64,000 nt of DNA from Ichthyophthirius multifiliis (Eukaryota; Ciliophora; Oligohymenophorea; Hymenostomatida), in contig NW_004086450.1 in the NCBI RefSeq assembly GCF_000220395.1, forward strand, positions 208,655 to 272,654. Reading direction: 5' to 3'. Position numbers and translations under genes: made by a program. Shown here one piece after another: positions 52,185-64,000 of the stretch; positions within the stretch are counted from its first letter, which is position 1; the number at the start of each line of letters is the position of its first letter. The notes under the pieces were generated by a model. The model was not told the DNA's origin, searched no databases, and saw only the letters and a list, made by a program, of their open reading frames with translations.

Positions 52185-53668
52185 AATAACTTTTTTTTTT
52201 TTTTTTTTTTTTAGATTTATATAATGATTATTGAATAAGTGTTTACTAAATTTATTGATTTCTTTTGATTTTGTTTAAATGGTAAAATGTCTGTCTTATT
52301 ATTATCGTATAAATAATATTTTTTATTATTTTTATTAATATTTTTTAATATTATTTTTTTTATCTGTTTATTTTATTTTTTATTGTTTATTTATATATTT
52401 AATTTTTTTTTTTTTTTTTTCTAACAATAATAAATATTTTATTTAGGTTATTTTAAATGTTAAAAAAATGTATTTTCACGATAAAATATAATAAATATTA
52501 ATATTAAAATAGATTTTTTTTTTTGTGATGAATTGAAATTATTAAAACAAAATAAAAGGAAATACTAAAATTAACAATATTTTTTTTTTTTATTTGATGA
52601 GAGAAATAATTAATTTAAAATATTTATAATTAATAAGTTTTTTCTTAAATAGGAAAATAATTAATTAATCCACTGTTAAAGTTTTTTATATAAAATATAA
52701 TAACCATACTAACATTTATTAATTTATTTTTAATTAAATTAAATGTAATTAATTTAATTATTTTTATTTTAATTAAATAAAATATTAAATTATTATAAAT
52801 AAATATTTATTTTATATACACTCGTTTTAAGTTAAAAAGTTTTTTTGAAAATAAAATAAATTTATTTCAATTAGTTTCAAATAAATGAAAGCAGAATTAT
52901 TTTTAATTAAAAATATTTTTGTTTTAATTTGTTTATTAGTTTTTTGTTTAAGATTCTATGTGAAGATTTAATAAATTCCTTTTTTTTAAATATATATTTA
53001 TAGGAAAAACTAAACTATATCTTTTTAAATAATATAACTTTTATTTACATAAACTATTAAAATATATATTATTTTATGATAAATGCAATTAGTTAAATTA
53101 TTAATTATTTTAAAACTAACATTTTTATTACATATAATCGCAATTTATATATATTAAATAAATATGAATGAAATAATAAAAAAGAGATTTAATATTAACC
53201 AAAAATTGAAAGCATACATTCTTTTGTAATAATAAAAAATATTTTATTTTTAATTTATATTTTTTTTTTTTTTATCTTATAGAAAGTTAAAATATACTTT
53301 TTCTAATGTTAAAATATTAAATGTTTATATACATTTAATAAAATAAAATTATTCGAAAATATTTATTATGAATTATATAAATAATGTTAATAAAAACAAA
53401 AAATTAAATTAAGTATTTTCCTATAAATAATTTTCAATCAAATATAAATAAAACTAGTTTTATTTATAAAAATTATCATTAATAAATAAATGATAAGTTA
53501 AAATTATTTTATATTAAATAAATATATATATATTAAATAAAAAAAAGCAGATAAAAATAAAATATTAAAATTAAAATTATATTTATTTTTGAAAATAATC
53601 ATTAATAATATAGGTTTATATTATTTTTACATAAAATAAAAATATATATAATAATAAAAAAAATAAAA
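52185..53668. other. AT-rich divergent intergenic, about 1.5 kb
   Basis: Gene-free spacer between the giant coiled-coil gene (minus) and the next plus-strand gene, with poly-T runs near 52190-52212 and 52405-52420. No coding or RNA signal seen. Confidence 0.5.
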
Positions 53669-55426
53669 ATGTAATAAAATACTTAATTATACACTTCGCC
53701 TTATAATAAAGGGATTAAAAATAAATCCTTTAGAAATCCTTCATAATAAAGCTCTATAAAATTCAATGAAGAACCTAATTTACATACTTTCCAATAGTGG
53801 AATAACAAAGTTATATAAAAAGACAATAATTAAACATAAAATCTAATAAAATAAAAAAATAGTCACATTAATGATTACAAAACTTATTTAGAAAGTATAT
53901 AAAATCCAAACTTTAATAATGAAGAAATCTCTATATCAGAAAAGTCTACTGTAAAAAACCGAAGTACATCTAGCTTTGATATTAATTTAATCCAAAAAAA
54001 CATTAAAAATAAACAATATTCATAATAATTTAATAATAGATAAAATTGTCCTTCTTAAAAAAGCCAAATAAATTAAGAATATAGTTTAAAAAAATCATAA
54101 ATGTAAGATGATTAGAATTCCTAAATAACCATTTCAGAAAGAAACCGTATTTAATAAAATTAAAAAATACATTAAATAAATAACAATAAATATTTACATA
54201 ATAATAATAATAATTCATATTAAAATAGCCGACCTTAAGTTAAAAGTGATAAATTTACTGTTTAAAATGATAAAAATTCTATTATTTCAAATAATAAAAA
54301 TTCTAGTGTTTATAATGATAAAAATTCTTGTGTTTAAAATGATAAACAATCTGTTTAAAGTAGTGGTTGTGCGAGTAATAATTGCTTATTGTGTGTTAGC
54401 TGTGTAAATAGATACCTTGCTTTATAAAAGGCTTAAAAATAATAAAATGAATAAATAAAGCAAGCTTAAGAAGAAAAAAACTATATGAAAATATAAATAA
54501 CTAACTTCATAATATTTAAATGTATTAGGATGAAAAAAACAAAGGAAAAACTGATTAATTAAAGTATGAATTAATAAATTAAATAAAAGAAAGAGAAACT
54601 TAAAAAGAGGAATAAAAAATTAAATAAAGATAAAAAGAACTTGAAGAATAAAAAAATATAAAAGACGAATTAGAAAAAAATCAATATGAAAATTTCTAAG
54701 CAAGTTAGGCTTTCAAAAAATATTATAATTAGTAATTATAAGAGTAAATAGATTAAAAAAACAGAAAAGAAAATAATGAAAAGATGATATTTTAAAATTT
54801 AAAAGAAGTTCCTTTTATTGGAGAATTTGATTATGGATAAGTTGATAATGAGAAATAAATTTAGTTTTCTAAGTAATTAAAGGAACAAATTATGGAAAAA
54901 GAAAAAAGAAAATAAAACGAAAATAAAAAAGAATAATAGGAATATGAATAATTATAATAATATTATCGTAAACTAGAAAATGAAGTAATTTTTTATATTA
55001 AAAAAAATAAAAAAATATTATATATAAAAATTATTTTATTATTAGTAAAATGAGTATGCTAGAAAAATTTAAGAATAAGAAAAAAAATAGTAAAAAGAAT
55101 AGTATATAGAGGCCGAAATTAAAAAATAGTAAAAGGCACAATTCGAAAAAGCCGATAATAACATTTATTTGAATTATTAAGAAAAAATGAAACAATTAGA
55201 AGAAGAAAAAAAAAGAAATACTTACTAAGGTTTAAGAAAGGCCAAATAAGAATATGCAAATATTTTAAAGAATTAAATAGCTTAAAAAGATAAAAAAAAG
55301 TCATTTGTTTAAGAAACTGGATTAATAATATAAACAAAATCACCTAATATAAAATAATGTTAAGGTTGTTTTAAAAATTATCCAGACACTTTATTAGAAT
55401 ATAGATAAAAGATATAAAATTAATGA
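53669..55426 (+). CDS. Coiled-coil protein with CxxC motifs
   Basis: ATG 53669 opens MQQNTQLYTSPYNKGIKNKS. The N-terminal 220 residues are polar and Ser/Asn-rich, with a short unit (NDKNSSVYNDKNSCVQNDK) repeated about four times. A Cys patch follows (SNNCLLCVSCVNRYLALQKA), then a long, highly charged Glu/Lys/Gln coiled coil (e.g. IKERETQKEEQKIKQRQKEL, VPFIGEFDYGQVDNEKQIQF). The tail has a second CxxC (IKQCQGCFKNYPDTLLEYRQ), and the stop is TGA 55424-55426. An intron lies at 54985-55045. The frame breaks at the A7 run 54474-54480; an eighth A would join QAQEEKK to LYENINNQLHNIQMYQ. No family recognised. The two Cys pairs might bind zinc. Confidence 0.75.
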
Positions 55427-55584
55427 AAAAGAATTATAAAATATTAAAAATATAATATATATATCTATATATATATATATATTAATATAAATATTAGCAA
55501 CAAAAATTATAAAATTTATAAATAGCATAAAATTATTACAATATATTTTTAATATTATATTTTTTTTATTAATTTAATTATTTT

Positions 55585-56978
55585 TCAAATTATTTCCATA
55601 CTTCCCCATTTTCCATCAGAAGTTCCATAGCTAGCACTATTTCTGTAATTTGCCCAATCAATAGAAAAAATCCCTTTGTTAATATTTTAGTGTAATACAT
55701 CAACACATTTATTATTACATTCTCTATCAAATAATAAAATTAAATTAGTTCCAGAACTTCCTGCAATAATATAATTATCATCAGATTTAGAAAACTAACA
55801 ACAATAAATAAATGATTTTTCAATATCTAAAATAATATCAATACATTTCTTAGTTTATCTAATATCCCATAATTATAATTACTTATCTTCTCTCCATGAC
55901 CCTGTAAGAATATAATTATTTTTATAATCTAAGCTATCTCCACATATCATAGGACCATATATATAATTTTATGTTTTATTACTTCGTATATCCCACATTA
56001 ATACACTTTAATCCCATCCAGCCTTTTTTTAAAAAAAATTATTAAATTATAAATAAAAATGATATGTATATATATAAATATTATGTATATATATATGAAT
56101 ATATATATTTTAATTTTACTTTATATTAAGTTTTTGTATTTTTTAAAACTCAATCAATTTAAAAAATACTGTTGATTCTTTCCTTTTTTTATTTGATTGA
56201 GTTTTATAAAAATTATGATCATATAATTTTATCAAAAATTATATAATATAGTTTTTTTTTTATATTATTTTATATTCTAAAAATTTATTTTATAAAAATA
56301 TTAAAATTTATTTTTTATGTAATTTTTTTTTATTAAATTGCGTTTTTTTAAACAAAAATTTACAGCAAAAATAATAAATTAATATTATAAAATAATTTAT
56401 ATATATTTATTACTGTTAAAAGAATATTCTCTGTAGAAAATTTAGAAGCATATATCCTATTTTTATGGCCTGAACATATTCCAGCTTATAAAATTTAACA
56501 TTATTGTGTTTCCAAATCATAAAGTCTTACTTTAGTATCCAATCCTCCTGTAATAAATTTACTTCCATCTAAATTAAAATCACAAGTATTTAAATCATTT
56601 CCTTTTTCCTCAAACATATGAACTATTTTTTAATTCTAAACATTCCAATATAATGTTTTTCCATCAGAATAAGTTGATAATAACATGTTTTTTATAAGTG
56701 AATCAGGATTCCATCTTACACATGTTACTGGAGCTTACTTTAAACTTGGATCTTATAAATTATATGCTATTTATCCCTTATATTCAAAAATAATTTGAAT
56801 TGTTCCGTTTTCAGAAGCTATTGCAACTAGTATATCTTGAGGATCATATCGAACACTTAATATTTTTTAACTTTTTAATTAATAAGTATTTTTTTCATAA
56901 ATTCTTTTGTTAATTTAATTAAATGTTTATTATTATGTCATTTATTATACACTGCTTTATATATAAAAATAATAAAAG

Positions 56979-57025
<47 letters not shown>

Positions 57026-57461
57026 TTATATATTTATATATATATTTATTTCTTTATTATATATTTTAATGTATATTTTTTTTTTTTTATTTTTTAAAAA
57101 GTAGTTATTATTTTTATATACTTTTTTTATTCTATTTTTTCATTTTGTTCTTCATTGTTTTTATTCAAATTTTCTTTTAATATTTACATTGAATGTTTTT
57201 TTTAAGGCAGTAATGGAAAACTTTATATTTTATTACTATTTTATAATTAGCTTTTTAATTCTTTATAGTCTTATTGTAATTCTATCGATTATTTTTTTTT
57301 TATTTTGCTAGTTATATCTTTTTATTTTTTATTATTTTAATGTTTAAATATATTCTATCAATTAATTTTAAATATTTATAATTACAATCTTTTACTTATT
57401 TTACATAAAATTATTATTTTTATGAGTTTCTATTTTCAGTATTAATATTATTTGATTTCAT
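55585..57461 (-). CDS. WD40-repeat protein
   Basis: ATG 57461 opens MKSNNINTENRNSQKQQ. A proposed intron (about 57331-57399) leads to a short coiled coil (SIELQQDYKELKSQLQNSNK), and another intron (about 56962-57107) precedes SQKILSVRYDPQDILVAIAS. WD40 blades follow: VTCVRWNPDSLIKNMLLST, DGKTLYWNV, CDFNLDGSKFITGGLDTKV, RLYDLE. After a long intron (about 56015-56417) come AGWDQSVLMWDIRSNK, YILTGSWREDKQLQLWDIRQ and FSIDWANYRNSASYGTSDGK. It stops at TGA 55585-55587. With five or six visible blades it is probably one propeller. The particular WD40 family is not clear. The N-terminal coil suggests a scaffold role in a complex. Confidence 0.85.
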
Positions 57462-57809
57462 ATTTTTTATTTTTTTATTAGACTAAAATTTTTATTATTT
57501 TTCTTAAAAAATTTATTATAAATAATATTAATATATCCTATTTAAAAAAAATTATTAAAATGATTTTTCTTATTTATAATTTTTTCTTTTTTCTCTTTTC
57601 TATTTTTAATATTTATTAGAAAAAAATAAAAATATAAAAATATTTTTTAAATAAATATTTCTTTAAATATTATAAATATATATATTATAATTATAATTAT
57701 ATTAATAATAAATCTATTATTTTTATTTAAAATTAAAAATTAACAAATTAACAAATATTATATATTTAAAAAACAATATTTTAAAATAAAATAAAAAATA
57801 TAATAGATT

Positions 57810-59098
57810 TCATAAATTATAATTTAATTCTAATTAATTCAACAATAATTACGTTCTCTTCATTTCCTATTCCAACATCATTGCATAATTATTCCTATTT
57901 TCCTAAAATACATCACAAATTTACTGATTATGATAAGAAATAATTTCATCATAATCGCTAGTTTTATCATTCTAAGCTTCTTAAACCCACATCTAAATAT
58001 CTTTAAGAATTTTATTCTTTTTAATCAAAAAGTGTTTTTTAATAACATCTGAAATTCCTTTGGGCTATTCTCTATCATATCATTAATAGTATGTTAGACA
58101 TTATAATATCGAACAATATTACAATATCCTTTATTAAGATTATTTCCATATTCACTTTCTCTATATTATTCATAAGAAGGTTCATTAAAATAAACATCTT
58201 CATTCATAATAAGTGATTATATACTAACTAAAACTTAATAAATATTCGAATATTAAGGATTCCAGTTTTCATCAGAAGAACCATTCCAAGTTCCTAATAA
58301 ACTCAAACAAACTAATCCGTCTGCATATAAATTTGGATTAAATCTTATTTATCCCCCTTTAGTCGATGTTATGGATATTATTGGAGGATTATTAGGGTAT
58401 TCTTCTGGTATAAAAATATCAAAAATAAATGCTCCATGTGCATATGGGGTCCCTTCGGAGCCGAAAATAAGCGCTTTCATTACATCTAGTCTTTTTTCGT
58501 CATAAATGAGAAAAATACTATTAGTTTCGCTTAAAGGTAACTATCTGGAAAGTTATTTTAGTTCGTTTTTAAGTCTATTTTATTTTCTATTATTATCATC
58601 ATTAAGATAATTTTAAGAATTCGTTATTTTACATTTGTAACTATATTCTATTGCATTTTCTGGATTTTCATATATTTTTGATACTATGGGATATGATTGG
58701 ATTCTTAAAGGGGCTAAATGTTATGCATATGATTTATTTTCGTTTAATTATTTAATTGGAGTCATATTTTATTCCAATATTTCAATATTTGATTCTTCCA
58801 TTATTAAAAGAGGATTTTCATTTAATATTTAAGTAGTATATGTACGATTCATATGTAAGTCTTCCCATTTTTTTAAATTATTATCTTATGTTAATATTAA
58901 TATTTTGAATTCTATTTCAAGACCATCAGGAAGGCATATGGGTGTCTTGGAATACCATTTTGGATATTTTTCAGGGTCTGTTTGTAATTCGAAGGCTTTT
59001 TAAGGATCCCATTGACCAAGTTCTGGAATAGAACCACATATTTTAACTGTTTCTGTGAAATTAGTATAGGCTGTTACTTGAAAATTTAATTTAATCAT
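57810..59098 (-). CDS. CBM20 starch-binding domain fused to a BIRC6/UBE2O-type UBC domain
   Basis: Intronless, about 428 residues, ATG 59098 to TGA 57810-57812. The N-terminus ([60 protein letters not shown]) is a CBM20 starch/glycogen-binding domain, with aromatic Trp residues in place. After a linker, an E2 ubiquitin-conjugating domain of the BIRC6/UBE2O type follows: [60 protein letters not shown] and [11 protein letters not shown]. The catalytic Cys is present in [10 protein letters not shown]. The C-terminal 70 residues are an extra helical tail. The fusion suggests ubiquitin transfer to polysaccharide-associated proteins or glycogen-linked quality control, which is inference. I know of no such fusion from memory. 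Confidence 0.93.
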
Positions 59099-59849
59099 TT
59101 ATTTTTTGTTGATTTTTTTTTATGGTTTTTTTTTTTTTTTTTATAAAATTAATATTATTTTATTACATATAATTTTTTTATTAATGTTTATTTAATATCT
59201 TTATTATTATATTATTTAATATTTTTAAAAAACTTAATATAAAAATAATATTTTTGTTACTATATATATATATATATATATATATGCTTTTAATTTTTTA
59301 TTTTTTTTTCTATATATATATATCAGAAAAAAGTAATGATTTGTTGATTATGTAATTTTTTTTTATTAAATATTTATTTTAATATATAATAACCTTATAT
59401 ATTCAAAAAAAAAAATATTAATAAAAAAAAAATATTTCTTGACATTTTTAAAATATTTAATTATTTAATGATTAAATATATTCAAAATTATAAATTTGAA
59501 AAAATATAATAATAATTTTATAAAAATAACATAAATTGATTATAAATATTTTATAATAATGATTTTTTATGTTATAAAAAAAAAATATAAATAAATAAAT
59601 ATATTTAATTTTTTTTATTTTTTCAAATAAATTAAAAGGAAAAATAATTTATCTATATTTTTTTCTATATACAAAACGTAAAGTTAAAAAAAAAATATTA
59701 AAAATAAATTAAAAAAATTATTTATATCGGATCTTTATTTTATATAAATTAAGGGTTTTTTAAATCTCTTATTTAATAATTAAAATCCTTATTTATATAA
59801 AAAACTTATATAAATTATTTATATTTATATATTTATACAAGTTAATAAT
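59099..59849. other. AT-rich spacer between CBM20-UBC gene and its decayed copy
   Basis: About 750 bp of A/T with a TA run near 59261-59285. It should hold the promoter of the intact CBM20-UBC gene. Nothing coding. Confidence 0.5.
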
Positions 59850-60960
59850 ATTATCTAAATTTGTTATTTTTGGTTTAACTGATTCATTTATCATTAGTAA
59901 TTTCAATTTTAATTTAATAATATTATACAAATCTTCGGGCAGATTTTTAATCATATAATTACTAGTATAGATAACATTAAAATATTTATAAACATTACAA
60001 TATCCTTAATTTAATTCTTTATATACTTTCTTTCCTTTTATATTTTTCATTAAGTATATATTTTAATACATAAAAGCTTTGTGTACTAATTAATACTTAA
60101 TAGATATTTTAATGTTTTTTGATTCCATTTTTCATTAGAAAATCCATTCCAAGTGTTTAAGAAAACCTATTTATCTGAAAAAAAAAAAAAAAAGATTAAA
60201 TCTATTTTTTTTCCAAAAGTGGAAAGTGTATAAATATTATGGAAACCTTGGACTTTTATGGTGTGAGGGTGCATTAGAAAATTTTTCATAAATAAAAATA
60301 TATAAAAATAAACACTCAAAAATCAAGAGCTTTCATATTATCTATTCTTTTTAATCATAAGCAATATTAATACTATTTGAATTAACAGGATGCTATCTAG
60401 AAAGCTATTTAAACTACTTTTTAATCTATTTTATTTAACAATGTATGATCTTTTTTTTATAATTAATAATTTCCTTTTTAAATCCGCTTATGTTTATTAT
60501 AATTATTCCTAAAATTAAACTTTTATTATTTTATAAGAGCGAATTTTACAATGAGTTAATTTTTAAGAATATATCACATTTATGTCTTTCTAATATATTT
60601 TTATTCACCATTTTAGATCTCTTGATATTTCAAAACACCTCTTTGAAGCTTATTATTATCTTACTTTATAATATACATGTGTCATATATATTTGCTTTTT
60701 CTTTAAGTTTTAAAAACTTATTATTTTGCCTATTTAATATTGAAAAATTAAGTCCGTCAGGAAATACTGTAGGCTCTATTAATTAAAATATTGGATATAT
60801 TAATTCGCCATATAAATAGTTCTATATTGTTTTCTCATAATCCTAATTTCATAATTATCTCCTATTATTTTTACTTAAAAATTATTATAAGTTATTTATG
60901 TAATTTTTTATTTTAATAATATATTATTTGATTTAAACACTGTTCTTATGTAAAAGAAGA
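59850..60960 (-). pseudogene. Decayed tandem copy of the CBM20-UBC gene
   Basis: On the minus strand, several pieces in the same order as the intact neighbour are recognisable but separated by stops and shifts. Near 60720-60795 YPIFQLIEPTVFPDGLNFSI parallels [20 protein letters not shown]. Near 60330 KRIDNMKALDF parallels [11 protein letters not shown] and runs into a TGA. Near 60100-60180 TWNGFSNEKWNQKTLKYLLS parallels [20 protein letters not shown]. Near 59900-60010 GYCNVYKYFNVIYTSNYMIK parallels [20 protein letters not shown]. The segment holding the catalytic Cys is not recovered. It is a duplicate that has lost function, upstream of the intact gene in the same orientation. The plus-strand ORF 60490-60786 is a shadow. 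Confidence 0.85.
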
Positions 60961-61108
60961 TTTTTTGAAATTTGATTTTTATTTAATTAAAAAAATTAAA
61001 AAAGAGAATTTCTATAATTAATCTTTTTTATTTATTATTAGTCTTTTTAATGCGTTTATTAATATAATTGTTTTTCATTCTAAAAATTACTTATTAATAA
61101 TTATGTAT

Positions 61109-62181
61109 AGCAATGAAAGGTTAATATATATATAGTCTATTTGCATTCTAAGATCCAATGTAAACAAATATTATTGAACTCATTTAAATTTAAAATAAAT
61201 TTAATAAATAGAGCAATAAATTATCAATAGAAAAATCACGATTTAAAAATAAATTTTTGCCATACACTAAAATAAGAAATTATATGTAAAGAACTTCAAT
61301 AAGAGGAAAAAGTTTTTGCTTAAATATAATATGATGGAAAATGTGAAAACTTAGCTATTAAAGAATATCAATTTATTAATTAATAATTTCCTATGGAAGG
61401 AATATAAATTATTTTTTTAGGAAATAATTTAAAATTAACTGTTTAATTATATTGTGATCATACAGCAGAAAAAAAAAATAATTAAAAATTAACTATAGAT
61501 AATAAAGATTTAACATATTAAGTAACTAATTAGCATGGTAAAAATAATATTTTTAAAATATATAAATAATATTAATTTATTTTATTATTTAAATAAGCAT
61601 GTCCTTCTATTGATATAACTGAATCTTGGGATTTATTTAGAGAAAATAATGTTTTTTATTCTGTTTTATTTGGAGTATTAGGAGTATTTTGTTTAATTTA
61701 ATTTAAAAATGTAGATTAATTTGTTAAAGCAATATTAAGCTTTATATTAGGAATAATACTCACAACAGTATATTATATTATTAATATTTAAAATAACATA
61801 TAAAAAATAGATTATATATAGAGATAATTTAGTTGAAAATTTATGGATTGAATCAATTGAAATGTATAGAATTTCTTTGGTATTTGGATTTTGTGTAAGC
61901 TTAGTTATATTAAGTTTAGATGATTTCGGAAATTTTTTATTAGGAGGTTTTGTAGGATATTTATTAAATTTAATAGTAAATAACATTATTTTTGATAAAT
62001 TTAAATTGGTAAATAATTAAAATTATATATATATATATTTAATATTTTAATAATTATAATAAGAAAGAATATTTTATTTTGTAAATCATTTTTGTTACTT
62101 GTTTTGGAATAATAACTATGATATATTCAAAGTATTTAAAAAAAAAAAAAAATTATATAAATATATATATATATATAAATA

Positions 62182-62212
<31 letters not shown>

Positions 62213-62573
62213 AATTTTTTTATTTATATTTTTTATAAATTTTTCTTTTAATTTTTTTTTTTAAAGAATTATGAATAATATTTGTATTTTATTTATTGGA
62301 GCAATTTGCATTTAAATATCAGCTGATTTAATTTTAAGTATATCATTTAAAATTATTTTTAATTTTTATATATATCTAAAAAAATAGGCTCATATCATTT
62401 TATTAGTATTCTTTAAAAAAATGACAAACATAAATAAGTTTTTATTTTTCATTTTATTTTTAATTTATCATAATAATTTTATTTAATATAAGTTTCATTT
62501 AGACTATTTTATTTTTATTCTTTCAACTTTGTTTATAATTACTATAGGATTATTTTTTAAGTTTAAAAAGTGA
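61109..62573 (+). CDS. Multi-pass membrane protein, DUF4203/TMEM198-like
   Basis: Cys-containing ectodomain (TLKQEIICKELQQEEKVFAQ, DGKCENLAIKEYQFINQ, TVQLYCDHTAEKKNN, HACPSIDITESWDLF), followed by at least five hydrophobic helices: SVLFGVLGVFCLIQF, VKAILSFILGIILTT, RISLVFGFCVSLVILSL, FLLGGFVGYLLNLIVNNII and, in later exons, ILQIIFVTCFGIITMI and ICILFIGAICIQISAD. Introns: 61538-61597, 61768-61810, 62009-62063 and 62132-62266, all keeping frame to TGA 62571-62573. The Gly-rich helical block resembles DUF4203 (TMEM198-type) proteins with an extracellular N-terminus. This is a tentative family call. The start is not settled: 61109 is one candidate ATG, but the main frame is already open upstream of it. 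Confidence 0.68.
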
Positions 62574-63358
62574 AAACATATTTTTAAATATTCTTTTATT
62601 TTTATTGTAATATTATTAAAAATATAAATTATATTTGATTTTATTAATAATCTTTATAAAATTAAACTTATTTTATATAAAAAAATTATTATTAATATAA
62701 TTATATTAAATTAAAAAATTGAAATTTTAAATAAATAATTATAATAAAAAAAAAGTATATAAAATATATAAAGTTATAAAATAATTTTTTTATATAAAAT
62801 TTTAAAAAAATATATAGTTTTGTAAAAATAAAAATATATGAAACTATTTAAAATATATATTAATTAATAATAATTAATGCAAAAAGTATTAAAAAAAATT
62901 AAATTATATTAAAAACAAGAATATTTAAATATATATATATATATATATAGATATAAATATATAAATATATATATAGATATTTATTTATATTTTAGTATAT
63001 ATTAATTAATATTTATATATATATATTTTTTTTTTATATATATAATTAAATATTTTTTTATATATGTTTATATATATAAACATATAATACTTTTATTTAT
63101 TTTTTTTTAAATATATTTATTTTTATACCTATAAATTTTTATATTTTTTTTTTTTTTAATATAAAATTTTAATATTATTTTTTAATATTAAAATTTATAA
63201 TTAATTTATTAATTTTTTTAAATATAACTTTTACATATATTTTCATTGTAATTTACAAAATAAATAAGCCTTTATATTTTTTTATATAAATTTATATTTT
63301 ATTTCAAAATTTCTTATTAAAATTTTGTTATTTATATTTATTTCTAAATATATTTTAT
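62574..63358. other. AT-rich convergent spacer
   Basis: Low-complexity A/T between two convergent genes, with several TA runs (about 62930-63070). No coding signal. Confidence 0.5.
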
Positions 63359-64000
63359 TCATTATTTTTCTTTTGTATTCATCATTTCTACAAATTCATA
63401 AAAATCAATCTTTTTTAAATAATATATAAATATAAACTATATTATAAAATTATTACTTCACCGTCTCCATTTTTATCAGCTTCTTGAATCATTTGATCCC
63501 AAATATTATCATCTTAATTCTTATATTCTTCTTAATCTCCTAGTACATTTTTCAATTCCTATTTTGAAATTTTACCACTTCCATCTTAATCAAACATTTT
63601 AAATGCTTAAAGTAATCTTTCTTCTTTTAAATATAAAGACTTCTCAATAGAAGCAGCCAAAAATTCTTAAAAAATAAAATAAGAAAAATAAATATATTTA
63701 TAAAAAAATATACCAGTATAATTAATTGTTCCATTTCCATCGGAATCAAGAGAATTAATAACACTTTCTATTTCTTTTAATTATTAATTTTCTTATTTTG
63801 TCAAAGCATTCGAAATTTCTTCCAAAGTTAAAACTCCGTCATTATTTTTATCTATAGATTTAAATAATTAACCTAATTCAAGAATTTCAGATTCATTTAA
63901 TTAAGAAGCTATATATGTCAATGTTACTTTTTTGATTTTTTAATGAGTATTGAAAGCCTTTAAAGAATTATAATTCAATTTTAAATTAGAAGCTAAATTT
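63359..64000 (-). CDS. EF-hand C-terminal half of a second CDPK (runs off right edge)
   Basis: Four canonical EF-hand loops in order: DKNNDGVLTLEE, DSDGNGTINYTE, DQDGSGKISKQE and DKNGDGEIDFYE, all with Asp1 and Glu12. The preceding NLKLNYNSLKAFNTHQKIKK and VTLTYIASQLNESEILELGQ is the usual CDPK junction and lead-in helix, so the kinase domain should lie beyond base 64000. Introns at 63666-63713 and 63410-63456 both keep frame. The protein ends FYEFVEMMNTKEKQ and TGA 63359-63361. The four intact loops contrast with the degenerate ones in the CDPK at 9.4-10.8 kb, so this should be the better calcium sensor of the two. A centrin/calmodulin-like protein cannot be wholly excluded. Confidence 0.85.

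Noticed and set aside
60490-60786. Plus-strand ORF of 98 codons
   Set aside because: It is antisense to the decayed CBM20-UBC copy and shows no protein-like pattern of its own.

Overview
The window looks like ciliate macronuclear DNA, very AT-rich (well above 80% by eye) with short introns. TAA and TAG must be read as glutamine and TGA is the only stop. Conserved proteins (kinesin, BBS5, a PMCA-type Ca2+ ATPase, an AFG1 ATPase, a BIRC6/UBE2O-type UBC domain) translate correctly only under this code, and every gene end I could place is a TGA. Base composition, code, asparagine/glutamine-rich coiled coils and 37-150 nt GT..AG introns fit an oligohymenophorean such as Ichthyophthirius or a relative. 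That organism call is an inference. I translated by eye, so exon edges are proposals.

Layout. 1-755: 5' part of a minus-strand coiled-coil gene running off the left edge. 1.3-6.5 kb: PEX11-family gene (+) convergent with a kinesin (-). 7-14 kb, plus strand: coiled-coil protein, a frame-broken calcium-dependent protein kinase, a long Q/N-rich protein with a Cys/His knot, and a small MORN protein. 14.2-18.9 kb: a PP2C-like protein that has lost metal-binding aspartates (-), divergent from a TBC-domain protein (+). 19.9-23.7 kb: an unrecognised 6-exon gene (+) and BBS5 (-), convergent. 24-33.6 kb, plus strand: a very long helical-repeat protein with an Asn-rich tail, an AFG1/LACE1-type ATPase and a folate-receptor-like membrane protein. 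34.7-41 kb: a PHO80-like cyclin (-) and two coiled-coil genes. 41.3-44.5 kb: a Ca2+ P-type ATPase (-). 45-52.2 kb: two minus-strand coiled-coil genes, the second 5.5 kb with a 24-bp tandem repeat and a poly-Q tract. 53.7-57.5 kb: a coiled-coil gene (+) and a WD40 gene (-). 57.8-61 kb: a CBM20-UBC fusion gene and, just upstream, a decayed copy of it. 61.1-62.6 kb: a multi-pass membrane protein (+). 63.36-64 kb: the EF-hand half of a second CDPK (-), cut by the right edge.

There are no operons. Genes alternate in strand and are separated by about 0.1-1.7 kb of nearly pure A/T. Several products point to cilia, cortex or calcium signalling (BBS5, kinesin, MORN, PMCA, two CDPKs, many coiled coils). 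The most unusual items are the CBM20-UBC fusion with its decaying duplicate, the PP2C and TBC proteins lacking catalytic residues, and single-base frame breaks recurring at A runs in several otherwise well-conserved genes. No tRNA, rRNA, CRISPR or transposon was seen.
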